Shown: positions 12,390-23,754 of the stretch, one piece after another
Layout of the letters: each line of letters begins with the position of its first letter
How positions within the stretch are numbered: position 1 is the stretch's first letter
NCBI GenBank assembly: GCA_036784855.1
Contig: JAZDSV010000004.1
Location: 372,001-436,000 of the forward strand
DNA length: 64,000 nucleotides
DNA from: Aphelidium insulamus
Taxonomy: Eukaryota > Aphelidiomycota > Aphelidea > Aphelidiaceae
Direction: 5' to 3'
The notes under the pieces: generated by a model
What the model was told of the DNA's origin: nothing
Databases searched by the model: none
Seen by the model: only the letters and a program-made list of their open reading frames with translations
Translations under genes and position numbers: made by a program

Positions 12390-12730
12390 AACAGAAGCGG
12401 GCTCCTTTGTGGGCACTCCCACCGTCTATGTTCGTGGCTAGAATTGCCGAGCGCGTGTGGTTTTCTGTTGGCACGCGAGTGACTTGGCATTGTGGATGCG
12501 AGTTTATTACAAAACGGAATTGGTGACACCGTGGATGGCGTGCCCCAGGTACGTTTGATGTAATATCTTACATTTCTAGGTCCATCAACTCCGATTGATG
12601 AGCGTGCATACGTTTCAACTAACGAATTACATCGTCCTAATGATACTGGTATGCTATTGGTCAGATACGTCCGGACTCATCTGGTATAGATGGTGGCGCC
12701 TACGGTTCTCGCCCTTCTTCTCTTAAAATA

Positions 12731-14191
12731 ATGCAATATGGTCGCAAAAGGTGCTTTGATGCTGTGGATGCTGTTGAAATCAACTCGGTCCATTACCCGC
12801 CGTCGCCACCCGCGTCGCTCAAGAAAGTTCTTCTGCTCAATGATGATACACTCGGAGGTGCGAACATTTTTTTATTTTCGTAGATTAACTGATACAGGTG
12901 GAGGAGTCGAAACTTCTATTACATCGGAGCGTGTATGTACCCGTCTCAAGTGTAAAGAAGGAAAAGTCCACAGTCGTGGCGCGACCGTCACTTTCACCCT
13001 GAAAAAATCTGGCGGATACCGGAAAACTTGTGACCAATGTCGTTGCTACTGTGCTGTCAAGATGCTTGATACCTACCAAGACAATAACAGAAAGGTACAT
13101 CACACACACTCACGACATCGCCACCACCCACCCGCCTGATTTGCGGTATTGTCATCAGTTGGGTGGTGGCGGCTGGTTCTTGATATCTGTGATACGTTTA
13201 CTGACACTGTTTTTGTAGACGATCAAGAAGAATGCCGAACTGCGCACGTCTGGAATGTGTGTCGGGCCTGGGGGAGGTGGCTGCCGACAGTTGGACAACG
13301 ATGGACATCCGGCGGATGTGGTTGAGAATCGTACGCTCTGCGCAGTATGTCAGCCGGTGGTAGATGCACATGCTGCAAAGGTGTGTATTGTGCTTGCAGT
13401 TTCTCTCGGTAATATCAAAGTACAATGCCAGCGAAACAAAGTTTCGGTCGCAAGAGAAACGGAAACAACTGGAGGAGAATCTGCCAGCCGTCACTCAACC
13501 TCACTTTCAGTCGCTAGCCGTCAAAGCGCCATTTGTTTCCCGTGTCGTTTCCCGAGACATTCTGCCAGCCAGCGAGGTGCCGACTTCGCCTGTCAGAACA
13601 CTGATTCTGTTCGACCGCGAGACTAGCAAGAGTGCGCCGCCGGGCACCGTCAAGCCCGAACACATGCGCGAGGTTTCGTTTCTCAACTACGATACCAAGG
13701 CCAGCGTCGTGTTCCAATTGGAGCATGACAGATCTCCAGTCACCACGATTGACGAAACTCGCTTGCGCAAGTTGGCCCTGGACATCCTGCACGTGGTTCC
13801 TGACAATGCTGGCGTCCGACTTGGGTACTGTCAGTGCAAGGACGGAGACATGAACCACTTGCTCAACTTGCTGCGCCAACACGCTGATGACGAAAACAAG
13901 GCTCGACAGTTCCCAATCAGCCGTGCAACTTTTATTGACTACCAGCGTGGCATCATCATGAAGGTGTTCGCGGACACCACTCACAACACTCTGTCGGATG
14001 CAAACACTGCCGTGTACGCCGTTAATCATAAGCTGGGCCTACTGTCGCTTGACTTCTGGAAGACTTCAACGTCGGAGATGGAGAGGACGCTGGAGGTTGT
14101 TGTGAAGCCGCGCAAACCAAGTGCCAAGTCAGAGTTTGACAACGCGCACGTATGGCACCTAATTCGACACGTATCAAAGGCATTTCGTTAA
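12731..14191 (+). CDS. Unrecognised Cys-containing protein, multi-exon
   Basis: I do not recognise this gene. Plausible exons are 12731-12857 (MQYGRKRCFDAVDAVEINSV), 12898-13094, about 13218-13380 and about 13400-14191; boundaries of the last two are approximate. Visible elements are a Cys-rich segment (RKTCDQCRCYCAVK), a second one (RTLCAVCQPVVDAH), a basic helical stretch (SQEKRKQLEENLPAV), and a C-terminal ~200-residue globular region (LALDILHVVPDNAGVRLGYC, YQRGIIMKVFADTTHNTLSD) ending HLIRHVSKAFR. Additional upstream open pieces at 12484-12660 may be 5' exons but do not join in phase. The two Cys clusters could bind zinc. It could be a DNA-binding or transposon-derived protein; neither is shown. 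Confidence 0.5.
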
Positions 14192-14318
14192 ATACATTGT
14201 GTAATTCGTTCAATTTTTTAGTTTTCCCTTTGTAATCAATTTTTTTATTAGACTCAAAGACCAAGTTTAAGCGTTTGAATGCAACAACTTAACAACTCCA
14301 GCTTCTCTGCCGCCATAT

Positions 14319-14476
14319 GATTGGTTCAATAACTCTGAAACACAAATCTGAAACGAAAAAGTTTTTTGGATTCGCTTTTTTCCCTGGTTTGAGCCAATCA
14401 GAGACTCAATCGAGTTGCGCTTTCTGATTGGGTTAAAGCGTCTTCCGCGGAAGACAACTCAATCCATATATATAAA
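14319..14476 (+). promoter_or_regulatory. CCAAT/TATA core promoter
   Basis: CCAAT-type elements occur at 14320 (GATTGGTTC, reverse), 14391 (GAGCCAATCA) and 14424 (TGATTGGG, reverse), followed by a strong TATA box TATATATAAAA at 14466-14476. The order and spacing (CCAAT about 30-150 bp before TATA) are those of a regulated polymerase II promoter pointing right. The first ATG downstream (14520) opens only an 8-codon frame; the next (14574) starts the small two-exon gene. Confidence 0.5.
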
Positions 14477-14573
14477 ATTGAATTCTAGTTCAAAGAAATA
14501 TCAAGCACAATAGGAAGTCATGTCTAAGTCCATGTTGGACGGATAAAGATAGGTTTGGTATATCTAGAACGCG

Positions 14574-14813
14574 ATGAAAGTATTGTGAGTATAACACATT
14601 ACTTCGTCAAAATCAAAAGACTATAAAGTAACGACTGACGCGATAAGTCAGTGCAGCAGCTCATTGAAAGAGTTGTCATTGAAAGAGTTGAATGCGATGG
14701 AAGATTTGCCTACCTTCGATGGAAGTGTAAAAGAAGTCTGGATAAGTATTTTCAGCGGGAATGCTCAAGGAGACGTCGGAGATGTTGCAATAAGCGACAG
14801 CAGCTCCGACTGA
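14574..14813 (+). CDS. Possible small two-exon gene, 55 residues
   Basis: Exon 1 14574-14584 (ATG AAA GTA TT), donor GTGAGT, 72-nt intron, acceptor CAG at 14656, exon 2 14657-14813. The product is short, with SSLKELSLKELNAMEDLPTF then an acidic/Ser tail ending SDSSSD. Support is the preceding CCAAT/TATA promoter and the good donor. There is no recognised homology, and the transcript could instead be noncoding. Confidence 0.3.
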
Positions 14814-14984
14814 ATACGCGGTTGACTATGTACTAGACCGTTTCGTTTTGCAGGATTGTTTAAGGATGTACAGATTTTCCCCATTTTAAAATTGATGCGA
14901 ATATCAATTTCAACGGAAACCGCAGGGTCGAAGTGGAACACAAGTCCATTGGACAGCGAATAAACACCTTGTTCAGTGCGCGCG

Positions 14985-15332
14985 TTAAGCTTGCCACCAA
15001 AAAGACTCTGTATGTGTGATATTTGATAATAAAGCCGAGTTCAATAGTTCCAACGTGGCAATCTTCTGCTTGAGTATGAGTACGGCATTGGCTCTGACGG
15101 GATTATGCACCTTCAAGTACTTGTCTGGGATATCAAGTAGTTCAATCGGTTTGGTATTGCCCGATATGTATGGAATGGCCACGGTCAAGTGTTTATTGCC
15201 AACCTGCTTGGCTTGAACGCAGTAGACGTGGCTATTGCGAGGGTCTGTGTACACCGTGTCCAGCGGAAGTGTCTTGAGATACGTGGACCTGACTGTGGTG
15301 CATGGGATGACTGTGCGCATTGTATATATCAT
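14985..15332 (-). CDS. Hypothetical 115-residue protein
   Basis: Uninterrupted minus-strand frame starting MIYTMRTVIPCTTVRSTYLK and ending HTESFWWQA. It contains a hydrophobic/beta-like middle (KHLTVAIPYISG) and VRANAVLILKQKIATLELLN. It lies in AT-richer DNA (14.2-15.9 kb) where long open frames are less expected by chance, and it has no stop or frameshift. No family is recognised. It may be a gene, an exon or a chance frame. Confidence 0.3.
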   Translation of the reverse strand: MIYTMRTVIPCTTVRSTYLKTLPLDTVYTDPRNSHVYCVQAKQVGNKHLTVAIPYISGNTKPIELLDIPDKYLKVHNPVRANAVLILKQKIATLELLNSALLSNITHTESFWWQA

Positions 15333-16068
15333 ATTGGTGGAGAAAATAATTTAAATTAATCTTTAATGTGAATTTGTCCGTGTTTCGGCAGAGTCGCTGG
15401 GATTGGATTTGGGATTGCCAGTATACGGTGGGATTCTCACGTCACTGTGTCTCTCAGTTTCGACGGAACTAGTCCAAATTAGTGGTGACCAGTGTATAGT
15501 GGACTCAATCTGTCCGCTGTGAATAGTGCACCAAATCACGCGTGGAATACTGGCGTGTCACTACATTGCATCATGAGTGTCGAGTCTCTGTTTTGTAATG
15601 TAATGCCAAGTACGATAATTTGTGATTACATTAACTACACGCATAAGTTGCAAGTGACGTTGCCGGTGGTAAGCCACATTGCTGTCTACTAGGTAGTTGA
15701 ATAGGTGTGAATGTGTACAAACGATTCTCCGTTATCATAAATGCTGCAGCAATGCTAAACACACTACTACCATCTAAATACAAATTGTATGTATTTACAT
15801 AGTGCCAACGTATAGACACATTACGAATATGTTCTGTACATGCACAAACCAGCCAGAGCTGGTGGCTGGTTTGATATTGGGACATCGGTATGTCTACCAC
15901 AGATGGCATACAAGACGTGTTCCAAGTGTCAACGCCCATGGATAGGTGGCAATTGCCAGTTTACCGCTGGCCCGCTGAGTATAAATACCGTGCTTACTAA
16001 GCCCGGCTGCTTACTAAGCAGCGTGCATGCCATACGGTATGTATGTATATATAGGGGAACACACGGCA
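15333..16068. other. Intergenic, AT-rich
   Basis: No frame in this 736-bp stretch has a recognisable product. Short open frames here change composition abruptly and lack good starts. The last ~100 bp before 16069 hold the presumed promoter of the DUF4442 gene. Confidence 0.4.
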
Positions 16069-16773
16069 ATGACTGTCGCGACAATGCACCCGCTGATTGC
16101 CGCCATCGCCGTGGCCGCGTTTGCCGCGTGTCTAGACATTCTAGTGCCGGTGGCCAAGTGCGTCTTGTTCGCCATGCGCTCTGGCAACCGCCCGCTGCTC
16201 ATCTGGCGCTACATTGACACACAGCTACACCGCTCACGGCTCCTGACGCGTGAATTCGTGCCACGTCTGCAAAAGTGTCTATTTACACGTCTGCTGGGCC
16301 GTGTGTGTCCGTACGTGCGCTCCATACCCACTATGCGCGTGGAGGTGTTGGAGGCGGGGCTGTGTCGGGTGTCGCTGCGTGAAGTCCATAGCATTCGCAA
16401 CCCATTTCGATCGGTGCATGCAGCCGCCCTGGTGCTGCTGGCCGAGACGTGCGCCGGTCTGGCCGTCTTCTCACTCGTTGACGGCGAGGCCGTGCATGCA
16501 AAGACAAATGGCGGTGGCGGCGGCGATGAAGGGCGTGATGCGGATCATGGTAGGAAACAGCTACGCGCCATTCCCACTCGCATCGATACAACATACATTG
16601 CCAAGGCGAGACAGCGGGTGACGGCCACATGTCAGCTGGACACGGCAGACTGGGCGGCGGCGCTCAACAAGTCGGTGTCCGAAGGAGGTGACCGTGTCAA
16701 GGTGGCAACAGTGAACCTGCAGGCTGGTGGAGTGGATGTGGCCAGAGTGGCAGTGCACTGGACACTGTCTTGA
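16069..16773 (+). CDS. DUF4442-type hotdog-fold protein
   Basis: Single-exon, 234 residues. An N-terminal hydrophobic segment (LIAAIAVAAFAACLDILVPV) suggests a signal anchor or mitochondrial membrane segment. The core resembles DUF4442 thioesterase-like proteins: VSLREVHSIRNPFRSVHAAA, then LLAETCAGLAVFSLV, and later DTTYIAKARQRVTATCQL, matching the usual N-h-x-S-h-H-A and 'Y-x-K-x-A-R' patterns. A Gly/Asp-rich loop (GGGGGDEGRDADHGRK) is inserted between them. Start 16069 (MTVATMHPL) is preferred; 16027 is an in-frame alternative. Convergent with the MFS gene, stops 46 bp apart. The enzymatic activity is inferred from fold only. Confidence 0.7.
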   Translation: MTVATMHPLIAAIAVAAFAACLDILVPVAKCVLFAMRSGNRPLLIWRYIDTQLHRSRLLTREFVPRLQKCLFTRLLGRVCPYVRSIPTMRVEVLEAGLCRVSLREVHSIRNPFRSVHAAALVLLAETCAGLAVFSLVDGEAVHAKTNGGGGGDEGRDADHGRKQLRAIPTRIDTTYIAKARQRVTATCQLDTADWAAALNKSVSEGGDRVKVATVNLQAGGVDVARVAVHWTLS

Positions 16774-16818
16774 GCACATCAATATAGATCCGGAGCGTCT
16801 AAAATAGCTTCTATATCA

Positions 16819-18805
16819 CTATTGTAGAGTGGACTCGGAGTCGTCGGTAGCATTTATCTGCTGGCTGTCATCGCCTTGCAGTATTGCAGGATCGCCCGTC
16901 GATGTTGGCGTCGTGGCCGGTGCACCAGCTGATGATTTGCGCACTGCAACGCATTGTCATTGGTAAGAAAATACATTGACACATACAGCCATAGACACAC
17001 CACACACTGTAGACGACATGCACATCACATACTCTGAAAGGACTCGCGCACTACCACCGCAAAGCTTGCCACGGCGCATACACCCGCCAGTGCGCCCATT
17101 ACGAGGAACGGCGCAGTCTCCAGCCAGTCATCAAACAGCACTCCCCCAAGTTTGGTGGACACGAGTAGTCCCACGCCGCCAAACAGACTGTACGCCCCGG
17201 CCACACTGCCGCGAATATCGGCCGGCACGTACGCATCGCTGGTCACCAGGCACAGCGATGTGACGATCATTCCAATCTCGCCAAAGCCCACCAGCGCCAT
17301 CATGGGATACAGGACTTTGGATGCCGATACCGGGTCCCGTATAAAGAAGAGGGAAAAGTAGCCGGCGAAAGACACAAGCGACGCCACCAGGAATGGAATG
17401 GAGCGGCGGCGGATGCGGTGCGCGATCAGGCCAAATAGCGGAGCGCCCACCAGGGCGAATGTTTGCGCGATACCGCTGTAGATGTAGGCCTGTCGGAAGG
17501 CGGCGTCACACGCATTCAACGCCGGATTGGTCTCGTAGCCGGGGTCGCTCGAGTGCGTATTGTCGCCGCCACCGGACGGGCACAGGCCACGGTCAATGTA
17601 CACCTTGTTGATCCACAGCGGCAGGAACAGCGTGATGATAATGCTGTCTCCACGAGCGATGAATCCGCCCAGGTAGGACAACATAATGTACGGGTTGCGT
17701 CGCGCAAGCACCAGACCTTCCCACACCAGCAGCCAGAAAGTGCGCTGATCTCTGGCAGCCGCTGGTTGCTGTTGCATAATCAGATTGTCGGCCATGGTGC
17801 AGCCACTGGGCGGTGGCGGCCTTGCTGTTACAGTGGTGAGTGCAAGTAAATGGCAGCTATTCAACACACACCGATGGGGTGTTTAGAGCTGGACAACAGC
17901 TGCACGCGTTCCTTCTTCTCTGCGACGGCTGCCGGCTGGCCACCGTCATCGCGGTAGAGGTGATGGTCAGCATCGTCTTCAGCGTACTCGGCGCCCACAT
18001 ACGGACAGATGGCAGCAGTGTCATCCGTCGACATTGCACCGTCTGCAGCACTGTCTGCCCCGTTGGGAAACATCTTGAGCATCAGACGCTGCCACCACGA
18101 CCTGCCAGCGATTACCGAGTCGGCCCGCAACGTGAAGGCGAACACGACACCACTGCATATGGCCCCAACACCCACCACCAAGTACGCGACGACCAGCGAC
18201 CGCGACAAATCGTGCAGATAGCCGTTGATGTAGGACGGCATGGCAAACAGGCCCAATGCACCCAGTAGGGCTCCGACGCCACTGATCAGTCCCAGCAGCC
18301 CGCTGGCCTTTGGTTTGTGCCGGTCAGTGACGTAATCCGCCAGACACGCCGTCATCATGGAGGAGGAGGCGGCGGCACCCACCGCAAACAGCAGCCGGAT
18401 TAGCAGCAGTTGCGGGTACACATTGTGCGCCAGTGGACTCAGGCATATGGCCACGCCCATCGCCACGAAGCCCAGCGAGAAGATGACGCGCCGTCCGAAT
18501 GCACGCTTGTCACTCAGCGCGCCCCAGCTGCCCATCAGCGCCGTGGACAGCAGCTGATCCCAGAAAACCAGCGAGCCGTTGGCGTTGCCCAGTTCATTGC
18601 GGGGAACTTTGAGCTGCACGCTGAGCAGAAAGGTCTGTGTGGCGTTCACAAAGACAAAGAGCGCGATGGTGAGCAGGGAGGCGCACAGATAGGCGTAGTA
18701 GTTGCGGGCCGATGTCCGGTGACTGAGTGCGATCTGGCCACACAGCGCTGTGCGTGCATGCTGGCCACTGACTGGGCAGGCGGCCACGGCGTTATCGGCT
18801 GGCAT
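16819..18805 (-). CDS. Major facilitator superfamily transporter
   Basis: Three exons, 18805-17872, 17824-17033 and 16943-16819, give 616 residues in one frame. Roughly twelve hydrophobic helices are visible in two halves, with the MFS loop signature GSWGALSDKRAFGRR between helices 2 and 3 and a second one, GLIAHRIRRRSIPF, in the second half. The two halves are joined by a long cytoplasmic acidic/polar loop (SWWQRLMLKMFPNGADSAAD onward, about residues 250-350). The C terminus is Ser/Thr/Asp-rich. The substrate cannot be told from the sequence. Confidence 0.88.
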
Positions 18806-19144
18806 TTCCTGTGACGTGACGTGATCTGCGATTGTCTTGTCTAGTTCAGTGTTGTGTACATTAAAGCATGAGTTATCTGGTCCGTCCGTGTATGTGTGCC
18901 TAGTGCAAGCATCAAGTGTATGTACATACGTGTAGTACAGCTGTACACATAGTATGGGTATGTGTGTCTAATGCAATAAGTACACGTACCAAGTGGGGTA
19001 CAACATGCATGTATGCCGATTCAATTATAGAGCAAGCTTGTGTCTCCACGAGAGGCTCGCTAGTAAAGTACAGTCTGCTGATACTTTTGGTACATAGGAT
19101 TTCTAGTACAATAAGTATTTATTACATACATCAAATATCTAATT
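18806..19144. other. Intergenic spacer
   Basis: The 339 bp between the MFS start and the GT61 stop contain the MFS promoter on the left and TG/TA-rich sequence. AATAAG/TTTATTA-like motifs near 19110-19125 could act as polyadenylation signals for the GT61 gene on the minus strand. No gene is seen. Confidence 0.4.
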
Positions 19145-20728
19145 TTAATCCAGCCTGGGAGGCGTGGTCGCTTGCATTAAGTTTATGACGGCCTCCAACT
19201 GCGCCATGTCGATGGTCATTGGCGACACCTGCGTGGCACCCGGTGTCAGCATTCCATAGTACGGCATGGCAAGTCCGCGCGCCATGTCCGCGTAACACGA
19301 GTTCAGTTCCTCCGGCGACAGCTCGACAATGACAGTGTCCCGCCGACAGTTGAGCATATTGGCCAGGCCGGCGCCATGCGGTGCCACCACAATCGACGCG
19401 TGTCGAAACAGTTGTTGAATGTTTGCCGTAGAGACACGCACAGAGTCATCATACACGCGCCATGATATATCGGGCATCAGGCGGCCAAGTGTCACCATCA
19501 AGTCCGCGTGGTTAGTTATGGACCGGCTGCCGGCGTGGCGACGCACCACCAGGCCCCAGGATATGGGTGGAATGGGCTCGGCCTGTTGGCGCATTATATC
19601 GCGTAGTTTACGCAGCTGCAGCGGTCCCGCATGTCCACATCCCAGACTGGTTTCGGGGAGGAGAACCACGTGTGCCGTGACCACCCCACTTGTGAGCCGG
19701 CTGCGCTCAATGCCCAGAAAGTGCATGTAGTTGACAATCATGTCAGTGAGGTCAAACACATGCACCTTGATGTGCGGGTTGTCGCGCAGATACTGCCAGT
19801 AGTGAGACATTCGCGGCGCATCCTCCACCAGGAAATGGTACGGGTTGTGGCCCCAGTACTGGCTAATGACAAAGACTGTGTGCAGCGTAGAGTGCAGCTG
19901 GTCGTCCGTAAATCCACTCAGCTGGCCAATGTCGAGGCCGGGCGCGCTCAGCTCGGGACTTTTTTCGCTGACACACGCGCTGATAAAAGCGTACACCGCG
20001 CCCGAGCTATCCACCACCGTCCCCACGCCATTCACCAGTGCATTTCGCACCACCGTGAGCAGTGGGCGGTAGTTGAAGAGTGGCGGGTTCTCCGTGAACG
20101 GCATCACACTGTCATTTGTCGGCGCGGAACAAGCGTGGCGGAATGCGTCCGTCTTCTTTTGCTCCGGCATGCGCCCTGCCAACACCTTGCACGCGTCGGG
20201 TCCCATGAATAGTGGGACGGCGTCGTCTTCCGCGTCGACAGCAGTGTAGTTGTCATCCCCAAGCATCACCAAGCACGCCTCGTCTGGGGCCGGCGGTGTC
20301 TCCACCAGCTGTTTCAAGTAGGCAAACCGCCGCCTGGGTTCCTGCGTGAAGGTTGACGGCAGAGTAGTTGATGCAGCATCCATTGCAGGTGCCGGCACAC
20401 CGCCCAGCTGCTGCAGACAGTGCGTGACCATTTCATCGGCAGTGCGCAGGGTAACGATTCGGTCAAACAGTTGCGCCGTCATGCCGTGGAAGAACATGCC
20501 CGCTGTGTGCTCGTCATAGGTGTCGTTGTGTGGTCGTGGTGGCGGTGGCGGTGGCCGCCGTAGTTGAGTGGTGGGATGAGCCGTGGTTGTTGACGGTGCA
20601 ACAACTTGTGCTGAGGGTGCACATTCCCGTGCCGGCATCCAGACACTGAGCGAGTGCCAGGCAATGCTGAACATGGCCACGGTGCCCACCAGCGGGAGAA
20701 CATTGCGCACCGTAGAGGCCGCCCTCAT
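19145..20728 (-). CDS. GT61-type (DUF563) glycosyltransferase, type II membrane protein
   Basis: Single exon, 527 residues. A short N-terminal hydrophobic anchor (NVLPLVGTVAMFSIAWHSLSV) is followed by a Pro/His-rich stem and a lumenal catalytic region. DUF563/GT61 signatures are HNPYHFLVEDAPRMSHYW, WGLVVRRHAGSRSI, IQQLFRHASIVVAPHGAGL and NMLNCRRDTVIVELSPEELN. Family members include EOGT and plant xylan arabinosyl/xylosyltransferases; here a Golgi/ER glycan-modifying role is inferred, substrate unknown. The start is the first true ATG; the frame is open a further 13 codons upstream. It lies 78 bp downstream of the kinase stop, on the same strand. Confidence 0.88.
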   Translation of the reverse strand: MRAASTVRNVLPLVGTVAMFSIAWHSLSVWMPARECAPSAQVVAPSTTTAHPTTQLRRPPPPPPRPHNDTYDEHTAGMFFHGMTAQLFDRIVTLRTADEMVTHCLQQLGGVPAPAMDAASTTLPSTFTQEPRRRFAYLKQLVETPPAPDEACLVMLGDDNYTAVDAEDDAVPLFMGPDACKVLAGRMPEQKKTDAFRHACSAPTNDSVMPFTENPPLFNYRPLLTVVRNALVNGVGTVVDSSGAVYAFISACVSEKSPELSAPGLDIGQLSGFTDDQLHSTLHTVFVISQYWGHNPYHFLVEDAPRMSHYWQYLRDNPHIKVHVFDLTDMIVNYMHFLGIERSRLTSGVVTAHVVLLPETSLGCGHAGPLQLRKLRDIMRQQAEPIPPISWGLVVRRHAGSRSITNHADLMVTLGRLMPDISWRVYDDSVRVSTANIQQLFRHASIVVAPHGAGLANMLNCRRDTVIVELSPEELNSCYADMARGLAMPYYGMLTPGATQVSPMTIDMAQLEAVINLMQATTPPRLD

Positions 20729-20806
20729 CAATATCAGCAGATGGTTTGGCCAATGGCAAATTCTCAAACGGTGCGCTGTATATTTACAGCCTGTATGACT
20801 CTATAA

Positions 20807-23576
20807 CTAAATATTCCTCGCTGAGCTGAGCCACGGGTCACGCAGACAGTCGACGCACTGGTAACGCTTGCTCGGGTCCACCACAAGCAGTTTGCAGATA
20901 AAATCGACGGCGCTGTCCGAGACATCACTGAAATGTTCATCGGGAAAGAAGAATTCACCGCGCAGCATCTGGTCCAGAATCGGCTCCTGCGATTCGAATG
21001 GAAACACACCCCCCAGCGAGACGTACATTATCACTCCCAGCGACCACATGTCGGCACTTTTGCCATAGCCACGGTCAGGCCCACCAACGTACTGGAATAT
21101 CCGGTGGTCCACGATCTCGGGTGCCAGATATGCCGGTGTGCCCACAACGCTCTGCAAGAGCCGTGCCGACATGGATCCGCTAACCCGCTCCATCACAGTG
21201 GCAAACCCAAAGTCTGCAATTTTAACCAAAACACCTGCTGGAGGCGGCATTCTGCACAGCAACAGATTCTCTGGCTTTAAATCGCGCTGCACAAATCAAT
21301 TAAACAACCTTGACATTGTTGTGCACCTACATGAACAATGTCGTGATCGTGTAGGTATTTCAGCGCGCTAACCACTTGCATCATGAGCTGTCTGGTCTCC
21401 GCTTCGGGGACCTTTTTGTTCTGCATGATATAGTCTAGCAAATCGCCATCGGGGGCCAAATCCATAATGACGTAAGTGTGCGTTGGTGTGTCGAGAAAGT
21501 GGTGCATTCGCACTATTCCCGGGTGATCCAGCTTTTTCAATATGTCTAGTTCTCGTCGAAGCATCTTGGGCATCTCTTCTGGCGGTCCAGAGTCGGTAGG
21601 CTTTGCACCGGCAGCTTTCGCAAACATCATTGGTTCCATTATTCGCTTCTTGGCGATTATTTTGACGGCAATCGGTGTGTTGGTGGAAAATCGGTACACT
21701 CCCCTGCGCGTGAATGAATCAATCTACACTGCAAATAATGTCCGATAGCTTACCGCTTCACAATGCCATACTGACCAGAGCCCAGCACTTTCTCCTCAAT
21801 GATGTAGTCCTCGAGGCCGCAGTCTACGGTTGCATCGTGGTTTCCCGGAGGACATGGTACCAATTCGTCCGTAAAATCCTCAACGAAAGTGTCAGTAGCG
21901 TTCCTGCCTGAACTATTTAGACTGCGTTTCCCTCCCAGAGATCTGATAGAGTTGCGGTATTGGATAGTGTCTGACTGTACCGCACCACTCTCTGCATTGT
22001 CACCATCGAAAGAGCCGAAGCTGACGGCGCATGGCCTCGTGTCGGTATAACACTTTTTGTGACAGACCAGTTGGCATACTAGGATGTCAGTTTCAATAAG
22101 CACATTAAAAGAATATCATCATACATACATCGACATTCGTAGCATTGGCGACCGCTGTCGCCCAGCTCTTTTCGGCAACGATGACAAGTTTGCTTCTTGA
22201 ATAATGCTTTGTCACTATCTACATCAGCAGTGGACTTTTTCTTGTCTAGATAGGTCGCTAGAAACTCATGGCCACGGTAGTGATGTACGCGGCGCTGGAA
22301 CCGCGTGTGAACTGTTGAATTTGAATTAGCGCGATCGCGGGCACCCTTATTCTGTTGGACCGCCTGTGAGGATGTCGACTGCTTTCGCACAACCTGCACA
22401 CGATCAGCATGACTGTCATCATCCACTCGAAGTACAACTATCGCACCTCAAACGAAGTGATCCCCGTGGTCGGTGGCGGTTTAAGCAGTTCGTCCACGGG
22501 GTCCAAGGTGAAGCGCTGCCTCTGAACGCGCATCAGAGTGTCTGTCCGATGATTGTAGCGCCGCCGGTCTAGTGAATTGGTGGAGTGATGCTGCTGGTGC
22601 TGTTGTCGAGTGTTGCCACGGCCTCCTTCCACGCCATCTTTGGCGCTGAGCCGTGAGAATGACGCCTGTAGCGGATCAACCTGTCCTCCGGCTTCCTTGT
22701 CGTGAAAGTCTCGTTGAAACTTCTGCATGGACGCCTGGAGGATGTTTTCGTCAAAGCTGGCCCGAGTTGTCACTCCACGGCGACCAGCGGCGGAGGTCGG
22801 GACTGTCGGCTGTTGCCGTGATAACTCGCTGGTTTCTGCTGCAGCCGCCGACGCGGCAGCTTCCATGCCATCCGCGGCCAATGCAGCCAAATCACTCTCG
22901 GTGTTTGGCCGGACACAGGCTGGTATTTGAGCGGCACGATTAGCATAACACGATTCGTGGACGTCCATTTCGCAGACGGCACACTGCAAGGCCGGCACGT
23001 GTGTTCCCCAGATGGGCTGGTCACACAGAGCACAGCCGACCGGCGACGTGTACTCTGCTCTGGACCACTCATGCCGTGCACTCTCTATGCGCTGTCCCTC
23101 GACACCTGAATAAATCGTACGCAAGTAAGTCCCCAGTGAGAATGATGTAATAGAGACGTACGTGCACACTGCAGAGCACTGCTTAGCATTGCATCGCTCA
23201 GGCCGCAGTTGGCTGGCACTGTGGCCATGCACTTTTCGTGGCAATGATACCCGCAACCTATCCACCACACGTCAGTGGCCATAAGTACACACACACACAC
23301 AAGCACACAAGCACACGCACAATCACACTGGTAGCCCTGCTTCGTCCAATTCCACATCAGGCGGCGACATGCACTGCACGTCATGGGTCGCAGCAGCCTT
23401 ATGGCCGAGAATCTGTGCTCGATGCGGTGCGCCATAGTCCGCGGCTCGATGGAAGCGGCGCCGGCATCATCGCTGGCCGCCTGTGGCATTCGCAGTGATT
23501 GTGTATGACGGGCTGTGGAATTATGTAAAGAGTTAGCCAAAGTGTGGAATATTCCACACACAAATAGCCGTCGCAT
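20807..23576 (-). CDS. Protein-kinase-D-like Ser/Thr kinase with three C1 domains
   Basis: Seven or more exons; last ones 21703-21331 and 21286-20807, start near 23576. Three C1 (diacylglycerol/phorbol-ester type) zinc domains are visible: HRFSAIRLLRPMTCSACRRL...GYHCHEKC; HEWSRAEYTSPVGCALC...VHESC; and HHYRGHEF...CHRCRKELG...CHKKC. The kinase follows: EKVLGSGQYGIVKRGVYR, AVKIIAKKRIM, HRDLKPENLLL (split by an intron after His), KIADFGFATVM, SVVGTPAYLAPEIVDHR and ADMWSLGVIMYVSLGGVFPF. The activation segment and APE region match the CAMK/PKD group rather than PKC. No PH domain is evident between C1-3 and the kinase, unlike animal PKD. A linker rich in Gln/His/Arg follows C1-2. The N-terminal Met choice is uncertain (23489 and 23435 are alternatives). 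Confidence 0.85.
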
Positions 23577-23754
23577 TATCAACAATTATCGACAAGTTGT
23601 TGAGAATATCATTTAATGCCTGGTGGGCGATGAGAATTTCGAAGTATCAATGGTGGAGAGAAGCGCTGATGGAACCAGCCAACACCTGCAAAATCATGAC
23701 CATACGACTCACGGGATAAAACGCTTTATAATGTGACTCGGCAATTCGTATGTA

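Noticed and set aside
19631-20212. 193-codon plus-strand frame
   Set aside because: Antisense to the GT61 gene; GC-rich coding DNA often leaves long antisense frames.
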